In this document: positions 29,696-39,658 of the stretch, one piece after another
Position numbering within the stretch: position 1 is the stretch's first letter
Layout: each line of letters starts with the position of its first letter
Source of the DNA: Algoriphagus antarcticus
GTDB taxonomy: Bacteria; Bacteroidota; Bacteroidia; Cytophagales; Cyclobacteriaceae
Length of the DNA stretch: 64,000 bases
NCBI RefSeq assembly: GCF_002150685.1
Contig: NZ_MSSW01000017.1
Span: forward strand, 96,188-160,187
Reading direction: 5' to 3'
Program-made: the position numbers and the translations under genes
Notes under the pieces: generated by a model
Databases searched by the model: none
The model's input: the letters and a program-made list of their open reading frames with translations, nothing else
Told to the model about the DNA's origin: nothing

Positions 29696-30440
29696 AGTAG
29701 AGATGTTTTAAGGTTTGTCAAAAAATGCAGTTCACTAATCCCACTTACCTGAGAGCCGAGGCTCTGAAACCCCATGATATCCAAGGATATTAGGAAGTTC
29801 GACCCGACACTAGATCCAAGATTTTCCCCGAACACAAGGCGCAGATTTTTGGGAGTGAAGGGAGATATGTAGGAGTGATGTGACATTTTTTTTATCCACT
29901 GGTATTGAGGTTCTGACCGACATGCAACCCATAAAGGGGGGTTCTGCATAGGGCAAAAGCCTGGGATTAAAAACTGGGAGGCAGTTCGTAGGAAACCCTG
30001 TTTTTTAGCTTAGGGCGAAGCGTACTTTTGAACATTGCAGGTTCGCACTCAACCTTTGCATTGGCGTGTCATGTCCTCACATACCGAGGCATAAGGCAGA
30101 AAAAAATGGAACGGAGCGGATACCTCCCGAAACGGACTGAAAATCCCCCAAGGAGCGGAAGGAAAATCGAAAAAGGCTTGCCCCCCAAACGAGGCTAGGG
30201 GCAGTGTTCCCCGAAATGGCCTTTCCTAGTCCCAGGCTTGCCGGGACGTGGGAAAAGGTAAAGTGTAGGGGAACTTTGCCCGTGGGGAGTGAAAGCCCTA
30301 TTCCAGAGTGAAGAGACGAAAGCTGTCATTTGCAAAAATGGTGATGAAGGATCAAACTCGGGAAGTGGGCGAAACAGGGAATTCGGCTTAGGGATAGAAT
30401 CGAAAATCCTTTCGGAAGAGATAGGAATCTGCAAATGGAA
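29696..30440 (-). other. Conserved leader region upstream of ardC copy A
   Basis: About 745 bp without a convincing gene, highly similar to 44992-45573 plus 46864-46965. The closest part to ardC (29775-29960) includes the conserved TTCTGACCGACATGCAACCC and a T8 tract. A minus-strand frame of 85 codons crosses it and is partly conserved between copies, but substitutions hit many codons non-conservatively, and similarity continues past its ends. It may hold a long 5' UTR, a transfer-related site or an RNA. Nothing can be named. Confidence 0.45.
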
Positions 30441-31248
30441 AGATTGAAGGGATAGCCCGTCCTTCGGAAAGCCCCCATTACAGCAAAAAGAAAATGAGCT
30501 TTACTGGCAGAAAAAACTGACCAGATCTTAAGAATTTATAAGATAATTAGCAATGATTATTAACAAAAAAAATATTTATATTTTATATAATATATTTCTA
30601 TATTTTGAAGCTTTTGAATCTTTAGCATCAAAATTTTAGGTATTTCAAAGCATTCGTAATCCGGAGCAATGAAAAAAATCAGAACATAAACCAGCCTAAA
30701 AAACCCTAGAAACCACAAGCAAAATCGAGCGTTATCCAATTCTAAACTAGCAGGAGAAATGACCACTGACTACTATTTTTTTTCTAAAAAGCCTTTCTCT
30801 GACAAAATCGGAGCTGTCGACAGGGGTTAAGAGGATTTCGGACACTGGCTTTTACTAAGGCGATGTAGCGGGAAATCTGTTTCCCGAAGAAGGAACTGAT
30901 GAAGAAATGAAATTTGAGTAAATATGAAAAAAGAAATTTAACTGGTTAAGAGAATTAGTACGAAACTGGTGAAGTTGACCAAGAACTAACATTTTAGATA
31001 TAATTATTTGAAAGCCAAAATTTTAATTGTTTCTTTAAAAAAACCAAATCTGCGAAATCATTTTCTATGACCTTATAAATCATTTTTGGTGTTCCATTTT
31101 GAAGACGTTGTTGATTCCTGTTTATTCTTAAATTCAGGAGCTAAAGTCATCACTTTTCCATTAGGAATATAATGAAAACATATAGTTACATTTAAACAGA
31201 CAATTTCATTCTTATTTTTTAAAGCAAGTGCATTATTGGGCTTCTGTT
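30441..31248. other. AT-rich intergenic region between ardC copy A and the RHS locus
   Basis: About 800 bp with no gene that I can support. Base composition drops to strongly AT-rich from 30540 onward (TTTATATAATATATTTC). I see no transfer RNA, CRISPR or clear repeat. Confidence 0.5.
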
Positions 31249-31932
31249 TTATTCCGTAAGTTCTGAACTTTGAAGATTTGCGATTTTCTTATTCTGCTTG
31301 CTTGCATCTATTTGGTTTAAAAATTCATCTCTTTCGACTATCGCATCATGCAAACTTTGAAACCATTTATTTATATTTATACCACAAGCTTTAAAGTGAT
31401 TAACATCCCAATTTCTTTTATGGATTTGCTCTAATATACTTTGAGCTTCTTCACTACTTACTGTTAAAGCGATTTTGAGTTTTGCCTTCTGAAGGTCAGC
31501 CTGCAAGTAAGAATTAGGGGAGGCACTCAATGGCGGTGTTTTAGAATACTCATCCAAAACTGCTACTAATTGTTTTAAGGAAATATTTCCCTCAAAGGGC
31601 AATGGACTTTGCTTTCTTATGGAGTCCAACACATCATCAAAAAACATCCCGTGATTTTCATAAGGTATATCGTATTGAAAGCCTTTTTTAGTTTTGAAGT
31701 CTCTTAAAAGAATAGGGTAATCAAAAATTGCTTTTAAGTCTTTTTTCCAGAGAGGGTAAATCACTAAATATGGACTGTAACTATCAGTAAAAGGGGATTT
31801 TATCAATTCTAGTCCAATGATTAACGGACTTACTACCTTGTATAGTTTACTCTGTGCATACAAAGACAATTCAGAAAAGGCATTTTGCCAATCTCCATTT
31901 ACCTTCTTTTTTATTTCTTTACCTATTGACAT
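31249..31932 (-). CDS. Candidate immunity protein of the RHS toxin
   Basis: A 227-aa soluble protein, starting at ATG 7 bp after the RHS stop codon. It has no signal peptide or membrane helix and no family that I recognise. Position directly behind the toxin tip is where RHS/polymorphic-toxin immunity genes lie, and the tip is a predicted nuclease, which would need a cytoplasmic inhibitor. Features seen are a basic N-terminus (MSIGKEIKKKVNGDWQ) and a helical C-terminal half (SEEAQSILEQIHKRNW). The role is inferred from position only. The frame is also open from a TTG at 31938. Confidence 0.55.
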   Translation of the reverse strand: MSIGKEIKKKVNGDWQNAFSELSLYAQSKLYKVVSPLIIGLELIKSPFTDSYSPYLVIYPLWKKDLKAIFDYPILLRDFKTKKGFQYDIPYENHGMFFDDVLDSIRKQSPLPFEGNISLKQLVAVLDEYSKTPPLSASPNSYLQADLQKAKLKIALTVSSEEAQSILEQIHKRNWDVNHFKACGININKWFQSLHDAIVERDEFLNQIDASKQNKKIANLQSSELTE

Positions 31933-31939
31933 TTTCAAA

Positions 31940-34900
31940 TTAAGGTTTAATTATTTGTATTGTATATCCGGGAAAACTATTTGAATATTTCATATATTGA
32001 GCATTACTCATTACAGCTTTCCCAAACTTAAAATCAAAAATCGTCTTAGTATTATGGTTGACAACATCTAGAAATCCTTTACCTGTCGGACCATTAAAAT
32101 AATTACTGCCTACACTAAGCCCTCTATTTCCATAAATACTTTGATAACGACTTAAAAGATTTTTAGCATAAACGTGCTTTGCAGTACCTGCAACACCTCC
32201 CGTACCTCCAATTGTCCTTTCTGCTAACGTGGCTGCCTTCTGAACTAACTGAGCATTTGAAAGCCCCGTTTTTGCAACATTCCCAAGCTGCCCTACCCGG
32301 ATTGCAGGAAGCAAAAAACCTGCCGCGAAAACCCCCGCTTGGGTAACCGGGTGGTTGGCAAATGCCTGGTTTCCACTATAAATACCAGCCACTACCGGGT
32401 TCATCCCTCCAGAAAACAGCTTATGCCAATCTGCAACATTAAACATCCTGAGAGATTCGATGTGGTGGGTTGGGAGACTAATATAATCATGATTTACTCC
32501 AATTGACCCATAAATTTTCGCTGTTTTATCAAAACCTTGAGAGAGATTCAAAGGATTATTGTTGGCCATTGCTTGGCCGGCTAAAAAAGCGCCTCCCAAC
32601 GCCCCCGCCCACTGACCCGCGGCTTGAGGCATTCCACCTCCAGCTAAATTCCCAGAAAAAGAGGCCAAAGCTCCGCCAATAAAATTGGAGGCCTGCACCC
32701 CTACTCCCGCAGCGTTGAGGCCAGCTGAAAACCCTGCTCCCAGACCCGCGGTTAAGCCTCCTAAAGCCGCTCCCCTAAACATTTGTGACCCTAACTGATT
32801 CCAGTTCCAGCTTTGCCCCGTTATAGCTGTGCTTGCAGCATATGTCGCTGCACCTACACCTGCTCCTATAACTGCTGCCTTAGCCGCGATCGCAAGTATT
32901 GGAAGAAATGCAGCAAACTCCCCATCCGGATCCACCATCATCACCGGGTTGTTGCCCATCGCCAGATACGGCGATGCAAACTGGTTTTGTGGATCCACCC
33001 CAAACCATCTCCCTAATGCAGCATCGTATTGTCTTGCGTGGAAGTCATACCATTTGGTCAGATCCTCGTATGTCTTGCCCTGAAAAAGATCCTTGGTAGC
33101 CTTCTCTCCTATCCTAGTCCAGTTCTTGGCGATCATCCCGTAGGTATAGTAGTCCGTCTGCTGGACGACATAGGACTCCGAGGTCATGATGCTGAAATCG
33201 TCAAAGAACGCCTCAGAGCCCGTCTGGCTCTCATTACTCAAATAAATATAGAAATATCCCGGTTCCTCTGCTACTACTTCCTGTGCCAATTTCTCATGCG
33301 GAACATTCGTTCCGTCTTCACGGGCGCTGTTGGTCATCTGGACAAACCCCCCGTATTTGTAATTCATCTCCCGGTCAAAAAAGAGGTAGTTGAGGAAGGC
33401 GGGAGGAGCGTCGCCTACATCCTTGCTGGACGTTAATAAACCAGCCATACCCACCGACTCCGTACCGATCATTTTTGCCGAGGCCGTCAGAGCTCCGTCG
33501 ATGCCCATTGCCACGGGATCAGCAGCAGTGATGGCCATCAGCACAGCCATCACTGCTGGGTTGCGCTTCGCCTCACCGATATCCAGGTACTTCCCAAACA
33601 CTTCCATCCGGACGGTGTCACCGGTCATCACGGAGACCGATTTGGCCAAGCCTATATTTTCCCCATTGCCGCCGCTGAGCCGCATAGCAAAGCTGGATTC
33701 AGATCCTTCGGTATGGTTGAGCATGTCGGCAGATATCCGTACGACCTCTTCATATCCGATAAACTGCTGGGATTCCTCCGACATATCACGGGGTTCCAGA
33801 CCAGCCAATGAGGTAAACGCAGCGGGATCTTCCTGAAGTACCACACGGCTATTTCCAAGATGGTCTGTCAGGTAGTATTGATACTTGTTGCCATTATTAG
33901 CCAGTACTCTACCCAGCTCGTGGTTAATGTCCTGTAAGACGGTGCCCTCGAAAACCAACTCCCCAACGTAATGAACCGTTTTATTCGGGAAGCCACCAGT
34001 TCCCTGATAAGTCACATTCATTAGGGCACCACCCGCGTCGTAGGTGTATTTGATTGTGTTGCTGCCAAAGTTAACCTGTGACGGAAGGTCTTGATAGGTA
34101 TAGGTAATGGCTGTGATACCTTTATTGGTATCTGATATCAGAAAACCATTAACATTGTATTGATAATCCGTACCGGACGGGTTCCCGTCTGTGAATCCCT
34201 CAGCTTTGTAAGTAGTGGGAGCATTGTCCGTCACGGCAGTCAGTCTGTTACCGCTGTAGGTATACGCCAGGTTGTCTGTCTGCACCGCTGTGCCTGCATT
34301 GCTCCTGTTCCGCGCTAATGCCGTTATATTTCCATTGGAACTGTAAGTTATGTTATTCTCATTATAAAGGCCATTACTGATCCAGGCGGTCGCTGGCTTG
34401 CTCTGATAAACGCTAGCTGTCAATTGCTGTGGAGTATTATAACTATAGTTGTATAGTTCCTCGGGAACGGCTCCATAATGGTGCCACTTTTGGGAGGTAA
34501 TAAGTCCGTTGTGTTTAACGGTGTTACTGGCTCCGTTGCTCTTTTGATAATCCAGCTTTTCTTTGAACACGACCTGATTATCGGAAAATCTGTACAGGAT
34601 CTCATCAGTCCATCCCTGAACGGTGGATTTCAACGTGGATTTATAAAGGAAAGTGCTGCCCTCATTTCGGCTGTGGTGGATAACATCGATAGCCTCCCCC
34701 AACTCATTGTATTGGTATTGGCTCAACAATACCTCTTCCTCTGAGTCAATTTGATGATATGTCTTCAGAGGTCGTCCGGCATGATCGTAGGTAAACCTTC
34801 GGTTGATAGTTTTATTTCCTCCTGTATACGAGTAGGCTGTTCTTACTTTTTCGGTCTCGCCGGAAAAAGCATATTGACTGGTAGCCCGAACGGTACCCCC

Positions 34901-36283
34901 CAACTGGTGGGAGGCTATGGTTTGGATGGGCTGGTAGTACTGATCGTAATAGGTTACAGCATATTGCCAGGCGATAGAAGTGCCCTGAGATCGGGATTTA
35001 GAACCTGTCGCCAATCCTTTAACCGCAGTTTCATTTGCAGCGGGAGTAAATCCTGAAACGGCCTGAAAAGCGTATAATGCATTGTTGTTAGACCAACCTG
35101 TATTGCTCCGAAAGCTGTAATCGTCGTAGTAGGCAATAGTTAGAATATTGGCTTCGGTGGCCGAGGCAGGAAAAGTCGCATTCAGGGAATATCCTACAGC
35201 AGTAGTGTTCTGGGTTTCGAATCTTCCTGTTGAAGCTCCAACATTTGTAGTCAGTGTTGCCCTCGTACTACTGGAAGCGAATGTACCGACAATTACCGGC
35301 CTGTTATGCGCATCGTATTTTACAAAATTCCATTCTGGATTTGCCATGGCGCGCTGGATGCCGTCTTGGGTGAGTACTGGGCGATCCCAACGGTCATAGA
35401 TGGTATATACCCATTCCGCAGCAGGCGCTTTGCTGCCGATTTCTCTCCCTAGTTCATCGTATTCATAGCGAAAATGCCACATATTGGAATGTGCTGCATC
35501 CGGAGTAAAAGTGGCGGCAGAAGAAGGGGGAATAATAAAAAGTAATTCATTATAATCATTATACACGTAATAAGTACTCAGCCATGTAGTGGAAGTTGCT
35601 TGCACCTGAGAGAGGACTTTTCTACCCAACCAGTCGCTGTATTCTCTGGTTAGAAGGCCTACTTCGTCAAATGACTCTACTAGGGCAAGCGATCCCGCTA
35701 CGTAAGTAGCCGTAGAACGGGGAAGCCCGCTGACTATATCCCACTTTCGTACGACGCTGGCATCATTGACCAGCGATTTGGCTCCATGGTACTTATTGGA
35801 GAAGTCTGTTCCAACTTTTGTAGACTGAAGAACGCGGTCAAGAGGAGAATCTTCATAAGTTGAGCTGCTCAATGGACGGGAATCTCCCGTTACTCCAGTC
35901 GGAGGGCTGGTGTAGAAACTAGCCTGCTCGGAGACAGCGCTGCTGCGAAATGCGCCTGTGGTAGATGTAATCCGATACGGCAGGTACTGAGTGCTTACGC
36001 GACCCTTAATGTCATATATCACTGGAGCTACCAGGTCATTTTGAAGGGGACTGGCCTGACGGCTGACAGACTGTATGGGCCTTCCCAGACCATCCGCGTA
36101 TTGAAATGTGGTTGATTTGCTACCGATAGGCAAGCTCAATACCTGAGCATCCGTAGTTTGTCCTGAGACATAAACTGTTTCTTTCCTAGTAAAATTGCTT
36201 CCTGGACTTGGTGCAAGGGTCTGGGCACTTGCCCAACCACCAACTAACAGATAAATGACGGACAGCTGAATCTTTCGTATCAT
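31940..36283 (-). CDS. RHS repeat protein with DUF6443-like start and PD-(D/E)xK-type toxin tip
   Basis: A large exported protein of 1447 aa. The signal peptide MIRKIQLSVIYLLVGGWASA is followed by the DUF6443-type N-terminal region (TTFQYADGLGRPIQSVSRQA), many YD/RHS repeats and the conserved core end YDAALGRWFGVDP (from residue 1086) to VDPDGE (ending at 1122). After it come a glycine/alanine-rich linker with hydrophobic stretches and a C-terminal tip. The last 110 residues contain FLDVVN (Asp-1406) and FDFKFG (Asp-1417, Lys-1419), a D-x10-D-x-K arrangement as in PD-(D/E)xK nuclease toxins. The candidate immunity gene follows directly. The frame is open from a TTG at 36292, but the ATG at 36283 begins the signal peptide. 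Confidence 0.85.
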   Translation of the reverse strand: MIRKIQLSVIYLLVGGWASAQTLAPSPGSNFTRKETVYVSGQTTDAQVLSLPIGSKSTTFQYADGLGRPIQSVSRQASPLQNDLVAPVIYDIKGRVSTQYLPYRITSTTGAFRSSAVSEQASFYTSPPTGVTGDSRPLSSSTYEDSPLDRVLQSTKVGTDFSNKYHGAKSLVNDASVVRKWDIVSGLPRSTATYVAGSLALVESFDEVGLLTREYSDWLGRKVLSQVQATSTTWLSTYYVYNDYNELLFIIPPSSAATFTPDAAHSNMWHFRYEYDELGREIGSKAPAAEWVYTIYDRWDRPVLTQDGIQRAMANPEWNFVKYDAHNRPVIVGTFASSSTRATLTTNVGASTGRFETQNTTAVGYSLNATFPASATEANILTIAYYDDYSFRSNTGWSNNNALYAFQAVSGFTPAANETAVKGLATGSKSRSQGTSIAWQYAVTYYDQYYQPIQTIASHQLGGTVRATSQYAFSGETEKVRTAYSYTGGNKTINRRFTYDHAGRPLKTYHQIDSEEEVLLSQYQYNELGEAIDVIHHSRNEGSTFLYKSTLKSTVQGWTDEILYRFSDNQVVFKEKLDYQKSNGASNTVKHNGLITSQKWHHYGAVPEELYNYSYNTPQQLTASVYQSKPATAWISNGLYNENNITYSSNGNITALARNRSNAGTAVQTDNLAYTYSGNRLTAVTDNAPTTYKAEGFTDGNPSGTDYQYNVNGFLISDTNKGITAITYTYQDLPSQVNFGSNTIKYTYDAGGALMNVTYQGTGGFPNKTVHYVGELVFEGTVLQDINHELGRVLANNGNKYQYYLTDHLGNSRVVLQEDPAAFTSLAGLEPRDMSEESQQFIGYEEVVRISADMLNHTEGSESSFAMRLSGGNGENIGLAKSVSVMTGDTVRMEVFGKYLDIGEAKRNPAVMAVLMAITAADPVAMGIDGALTASAKMIGTESVGMAGLLTSSKDVGDAPPAFLNYLFFDREMNYKYGGFVQMTNSAREDGTNVPHEKLAQEVVAEEPGYFYIYLSNESQTGSEAFFDDFSIMTSESYVVQQTDYYTYGMIAKNWTRIGEKATKDLFQGKTYEDLTKWYDFHARQYDAALGRWFGVDPQNQFASPYLAMGNNPVMMVDPDGEFAAFLPILAIAAKAAVIGAGVGAATYAASTAITGQSWNWNQLGSQMFRGAALGGLTAGLGAGFSAGLNAAGVGVQASNFIGGALASFSGNLAGGGMPQAAGQWAGALGGAFLAGQAMANNNPLNLSQGFDKTAKIYGSIGVNHDYISLPTHHIESLRMFNVADWHKLFSGGMNPVVAGIYSGNQAFANHPVTQAGVFAAGFLLPAIRVGQLGNVAKTGLSNAQLVQKAATLAERTIGGTGGVAGTAKHVYAKNLLSRYQSIYGNRGLSVGSNYFNGPTGKGFLDVVNHNTKTIFDFKFGKAVMSNAQYMKYSNSFPGYTIQIIKP

Positions 36284-36288
36284 GGTGA

Positions 36289-39200
36289 TCAAATTTCAAT
36301 AGGAGTACACAAGGGATTGCTTTCGTAGATATTCATAAAGCTATTCGCAACTGCGGTATTGCTACAGCTATCAGTAATGGTGCACCTAATGTTATAGTAG
36401 CCTGGGGCGATGGTATTGACAAAGTCCGCATAGTTGTTAACACCATTACTAAATGTTAGCCATAAACCACCCTGCTGGTACTCAAAGTGGTAGTTGTATA
36501 TGCCTACGCAACCCGTGCTGGTGAGTGGACTAAAATTTGTCTGAAACCTTGTATAACCCGTATCTACCTGAGAAGCTGTACATGATCCCCATACTCGTGT
36601 GGCAGGATTACAAAGGTCCTTTTCTTGCGCTCCGTTGGCGCAAATCGTGATTTGCAAAGCTCCGGTCACCAACAGATTATAAGATTTGGTTACAGAGTTG
36701 AATTCGTTTGTCAATAGGGTCGAGGTTATGGTATATAAGCCTGGAGTGGGGTAGGTATAATTCATTGTTGTTCGATTGTCAGTATAGCTGACTCCAGTTC
36801 CGGTCGTCCAATGCCTAGTCGTGGTCCCTCCTGAAGGAACAATAATGTCCTCCAAACTGAAAGTCACTGACTGTCCCGCCGCGATCTGAGAATTGGTTGC
36901 TGCTATCCGAAAGTTTGGAGTCTCGTTTTTGGAATGGTAACGGTATCTTTCGCGGATATTGTTACTATTGTCCTTTACCAGCCGCAGCCTGTTTAAGCCA
37001 TCATATTCCATATTTACAGCTTTGTTGTTTTGATCAGTCTCCTTTGTCACTCCCACCATGGGCTTATATAAATAATTGGAAGTGAAGGGATTTGAGGCTG
37101 GACTTACCGTGCTGCTGGCCAAAGTCATGTTATTATTCGAATAGGTGTAATCGACTTTGATTCCATTTCGGTGTGTTTGTGAAGTCAGCTTTCCTGTGGC
37201 GTTATTGTATGTTTGATTTGACACTTCTACAAAAAGCGGGGACATGTCAAACCCTCCGCTTGCATTAATCTTTGATCCCGTGTAGTTTGTGGCAGTATTC
37301 TTTTTGCTAATCCACTGAGATTGAGGATAGATCCATCCGCTGAAATAGGAATACTTGTTTATACTCGCTGCAGTCAGATAATTAACCCCACCCCGCTGGA
37401 TGAAGCTTTGAGACTCTACCACGGCATTGTTCATGTGCAGTTCACGCATTTTGACAATTGCCTTTCCCTCCGGCCCCATGGCATTCAAAGCCTGTGTATT
37501 GCAGTTGTTATAGATGATGTAGCAATTGTTTTCGCAGGTGGACCCTCCATTCGTGCAGCTGTTCAGGCACACAGTCAGCTGAGTTTCACAATTGGAAGTA
37601 CTGTAGTTGTAATCCGTGTTCGTGATATATTTGGTGACACTTATCGACTTTTCATTTGGATTGGTACTGTTCCAAGCGCTCACGCTGGCAATTTGATAAG
37701 TCGGAGTTTGGTAACTGTATTGCTCTACCGTTGCATAAGTTTTTGTACTTAAAACCTGATCACGGTAGGTAGTCGTTTTTTTGGTGAGAGTAATCGGTTT
37801 TGAGATAAAAGTATAATTGCTCTCTTTGGTCTGTATACCATTGTTACCTAGGACTTTCATCTCTTCTTTCCCACTGATAGATCTGAGGTTGGCAATGTTC
37901 AGGTCGTATTCAAAAACCTCGGAATAAAGAGGCGTTAAATTGTCTCCCTGCAAGAATGCTTTTTTGGACAACAGCAATCCTCTTTCCCAAAATCTTGTGC
38001 TCCAAAATGAAACGGGAGTGTCTGTATTCAGGGTTTGCGAAAAGGTTGATCCCGAAAAAATGTATTCAGTTGCTCCTTTCCCATTTTCAATTTCAACAAC
38101 TCGGGTGTATCCGACAAAAATCCCATTTGCATCAAAAATATCGGCCTGGTTATGTGAAAACCAGCGGGTCAGATAGGGGAAATTGAGCTTGAAAAAAGAA
38201 TGCCTGTTAATCTCCCCACTGGAAATCAAGACCTGCTGCCCACTTTGGGTAATGGTTTTTTCATATTTATAGTCAAGTACACTAATAGTACCCGTACCGT
38301 CATACTTCCTAATTTTAGAGATCCTGTTACCACTTAGAACTGGCATCAATTGGTCTACTACCACTGGATATGCATAGGCATTGATGTAGGTCACCCCAAA
38401 TTTAACAACACCTGAATGTGGCTCGAAATCATAGAGAGTGTAACCGCCCCCCCTAAAGTCGATTCTGGTCAAGAGATTTGCTTTCATTCTAGCCGCGTCG
38501 GGTTTTCTTGTTCCTGTCTCCATGTTTTCGATAGAGGCAGGAATCCAATCGGTGCCTGTATAGCTATTGTACAAGCCGAGATAATCAATGCTTTTGGAGT
38601 CTCTGCAAGGGAGATTGATAGTTTGGTTATAGGAAAAGCTATAGATTGGATTTGAGCCCAAATCATGGATAGATTCCAGGCGCAGCCGCTTGCACATTGC
38701 CCCTCCTGATCCGAAATATCCATACTTAAAAGAAAGTTTGTTGCTCTGGGCTCCCAAGTGATCCAATACCCTTATACTTTCAAGGTATTTTCCGCCAACA
38801 ACATCTTCCCTGCCAATACTATAAGTAAAAACCGCAGAACCTCCTGAGGTTGTTATGGATAAAAGGTTCTTCACATTTTGCGTGAGGGAATAGGAGTTGT
38901 TTACTACTACGTTCGGGTTCGGTACTGCGCCTGTATCCTTTATATAAGAGTAACTTTCATAATTATTCGTACTCGTGGAATAAAAGTACGTAGCGACATC
39001 AGTGCCATTTGGTGATACAATTCTTTCCAACAACCATGAGGACGTGTAGGTTTTAGAAGTGGTAGAGCTGGCAGTTGTTTTTCGATAGGTAGTAGTTTCC
39101 TGGAAATTCGAATTCGTACCAAAGAAGTATTTAACTCCGTTTGCGTCAGTGATTTCCCATGTTCCACTTCCACCGCTTCGACAGATTCCCGGCTTGATCA

Positions 39201-39651
39201 CAACATCTTGATAGGGCATCAGCAAAGGAATTCCATTCCTATCCAAGACAAATTTCCCTGAAATTCCCCCAGCTGAAAAAGTGTATATATCGGGCTCAGT
39301 ATCGGTAGGATTAGGTTTACAATATCCTCCCGCTAAATCATCAGGTTCTCCCCGAACAACTCTGGTCACCACTCCCCCGGCCATTAATGACCATCCCAAA
39401 CCTTCTGAGCTCGCCAAATCCTGAACCCGGTGACCAAAGCTGTTGTAAGAGAGAGAAATCGAGGCAGACAGTTCTTTTCCAGGCAGGTTCACAAGAGGGA
39501 TGTTGATATTTGGAGAACCCGTTAGTAGATTAACTTGGTTAGTCATTCGGACAATCCCCATAGAATTCGGAGAAGGACCCACGTAATTTTGGGCAGAAAT
39601 GGTTTGAAAAAGAAAATAAACAACAATTGCTAATTTTAACTTATTGGACAT
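36289..39651 (-). CDS. RHS-associated exported protein (partner of the toxin RHS protein)
   Basis: A 1120-aa protein with a signal peptide (MSNKLKLAIVVYFLFQTISA) and long beta-rich repeats of RHS/SpvB character (VNLLTGSPNINIPLVNLPG, ISLSYNSFGHRVQDLASSEG). A cysteine-rich insertion lies around residue 720 (eight Cys within about 40 residues), and a PKD-like domain around residues 960-1040 (TMNYTYPTPGLYTITSTL). It lies directly upstream of the toxin RHS protein and its stop overlaps a possible TTG start of that gene. It probably forms part of the same surface structure or delivery complex. Confidence 0.75.
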   Translation of the reverse strand: MSNKLKLAIVVYFLFQTISAQNYVGPSPNSMGIVRMTNQVNLLTGSPNINIPLVNLPGKELSASISLSYNSFGHRVQDLASSEGLGWSLMAGGVVTRVVRGEPDDLAGGYCKPNPTDTEPDIYTFSAGGISGKFVLDRNGIPLLMPYQDVVIKPGICRSGGSGTWEITDANGVKYFFGTNSNFQETTTYRKTTASSTTSKTYTSSWLLERIVSPNGTDVATYFYSTSTNNYESYSYIKDTGAVPNPNVVVNNSYSLTQNVKNLLSITTSGGSAVFTYSIGREDVVGGKYLESIRVLDHLGAQSNKLSFKYGYFGSGGAMCKRLRLESIHDLGSNPIYSFSYNQTINLPCRDSKSIDYLGLYNSYTGTDWIPASIENMETGTRKPDAARMKANLLTRIDFRGGGYTLYDFEPHSGVVKFGVTYINAYAYPVVVDQLMPVLSGNRISKIRKYDGTGTISVLDYKYEKTITQSGQQVLISSGEINRHSFFKLNFPYLTRWFSHNQADIFDANGIFVGYTRVVEIENGKGATEYIFSGSTFSQTLNTDTPVSFWSTRFWERGLLLSKKAFLQGDNLTPLYSEVFEYDLNIANLRSISGKEEMKVLGNNGIQTKESNYTFISKPITLTKKTTTYRDQVLSTKTYATVEQYSYQTPTYQIASVSAWNSTNPNEKSISVTKYITNTDYNYSTSNCETQLTVCLNSCTNGGSTCENNCYIIYNNCNTQALNAMGPEGKAIVKMRELHMNNAVVESQSFIQRGGVNYLTAASINKYSYFSGWIYPQSQWISKKNTATNYTGSKINASGGFDMSPLFVEVSNQTYNNATGKLTSQTHRNGIKVDYTYSNNNMTLASSTVSPASNPFTSNYLYKPMVGVTKETDQNNKAVNMEYDGLNRLRLVKDNSNNIRERYRYHSKNETPNFRIAATNSQIAAGQSVTFSLEDIIVPSGGTTTRHWTTGTGVSYTDNRTTMNYTYPTPGLYTITSTLLTNEFNSVTKSYNLLVTGALQITICANGAQEKDLCNPATRVWGSCTASQVDTGYTRFQTNFSPLTSTGCVGIYNYHFEYQQGGLWLTFSNGVNNYADFVNTIAPGYYNIRCTITDSCSNTAVANSFMNIYESNPLCTPIEI

Positions 39652-39658
39652 TTTAAAT

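Larger units (their letters stand above)
28225..30440. repeat. ardC module, copy A (direct repeat with 41545-46965)
   Basis: About 2.2 kb that recurs in the same orientation 13 kb to the right. It contains the plus-strand 66-aa gene, the minus-strand 70-aa gene, a terminator, ardC and a long conserved leader. Copy A lacks the intron and the IS that interrupt copy B, so it preserves the empty sites. Ends are approximate, set where similarity can still be followed by eye. Confidence 0.8.

Noticed and set aside
29692..29949. 85-codon minus-strand frame in the ardC leader, with a related frame at 44988-45359
   Set aside because: Similarity between the copies continues outside the frame at the same level, substitutions are often non-conservative and no signal or family is visible. 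I treat it as part of a conserved non-coding leader.
30195..30434. 79-codon minus-strand frame
   Set aside because: It lies in the G/C-rich part of the leader repeat, is not kept in copy B (interrupted by differences and the IS) and resembles nothing.
33390..33836. 148-codon plus-strand frame inside the RHS gene
   Set aside because: Antisense to well-conserved RHS coding sequence and proline/serine-rich by codon reflection; no independent support.
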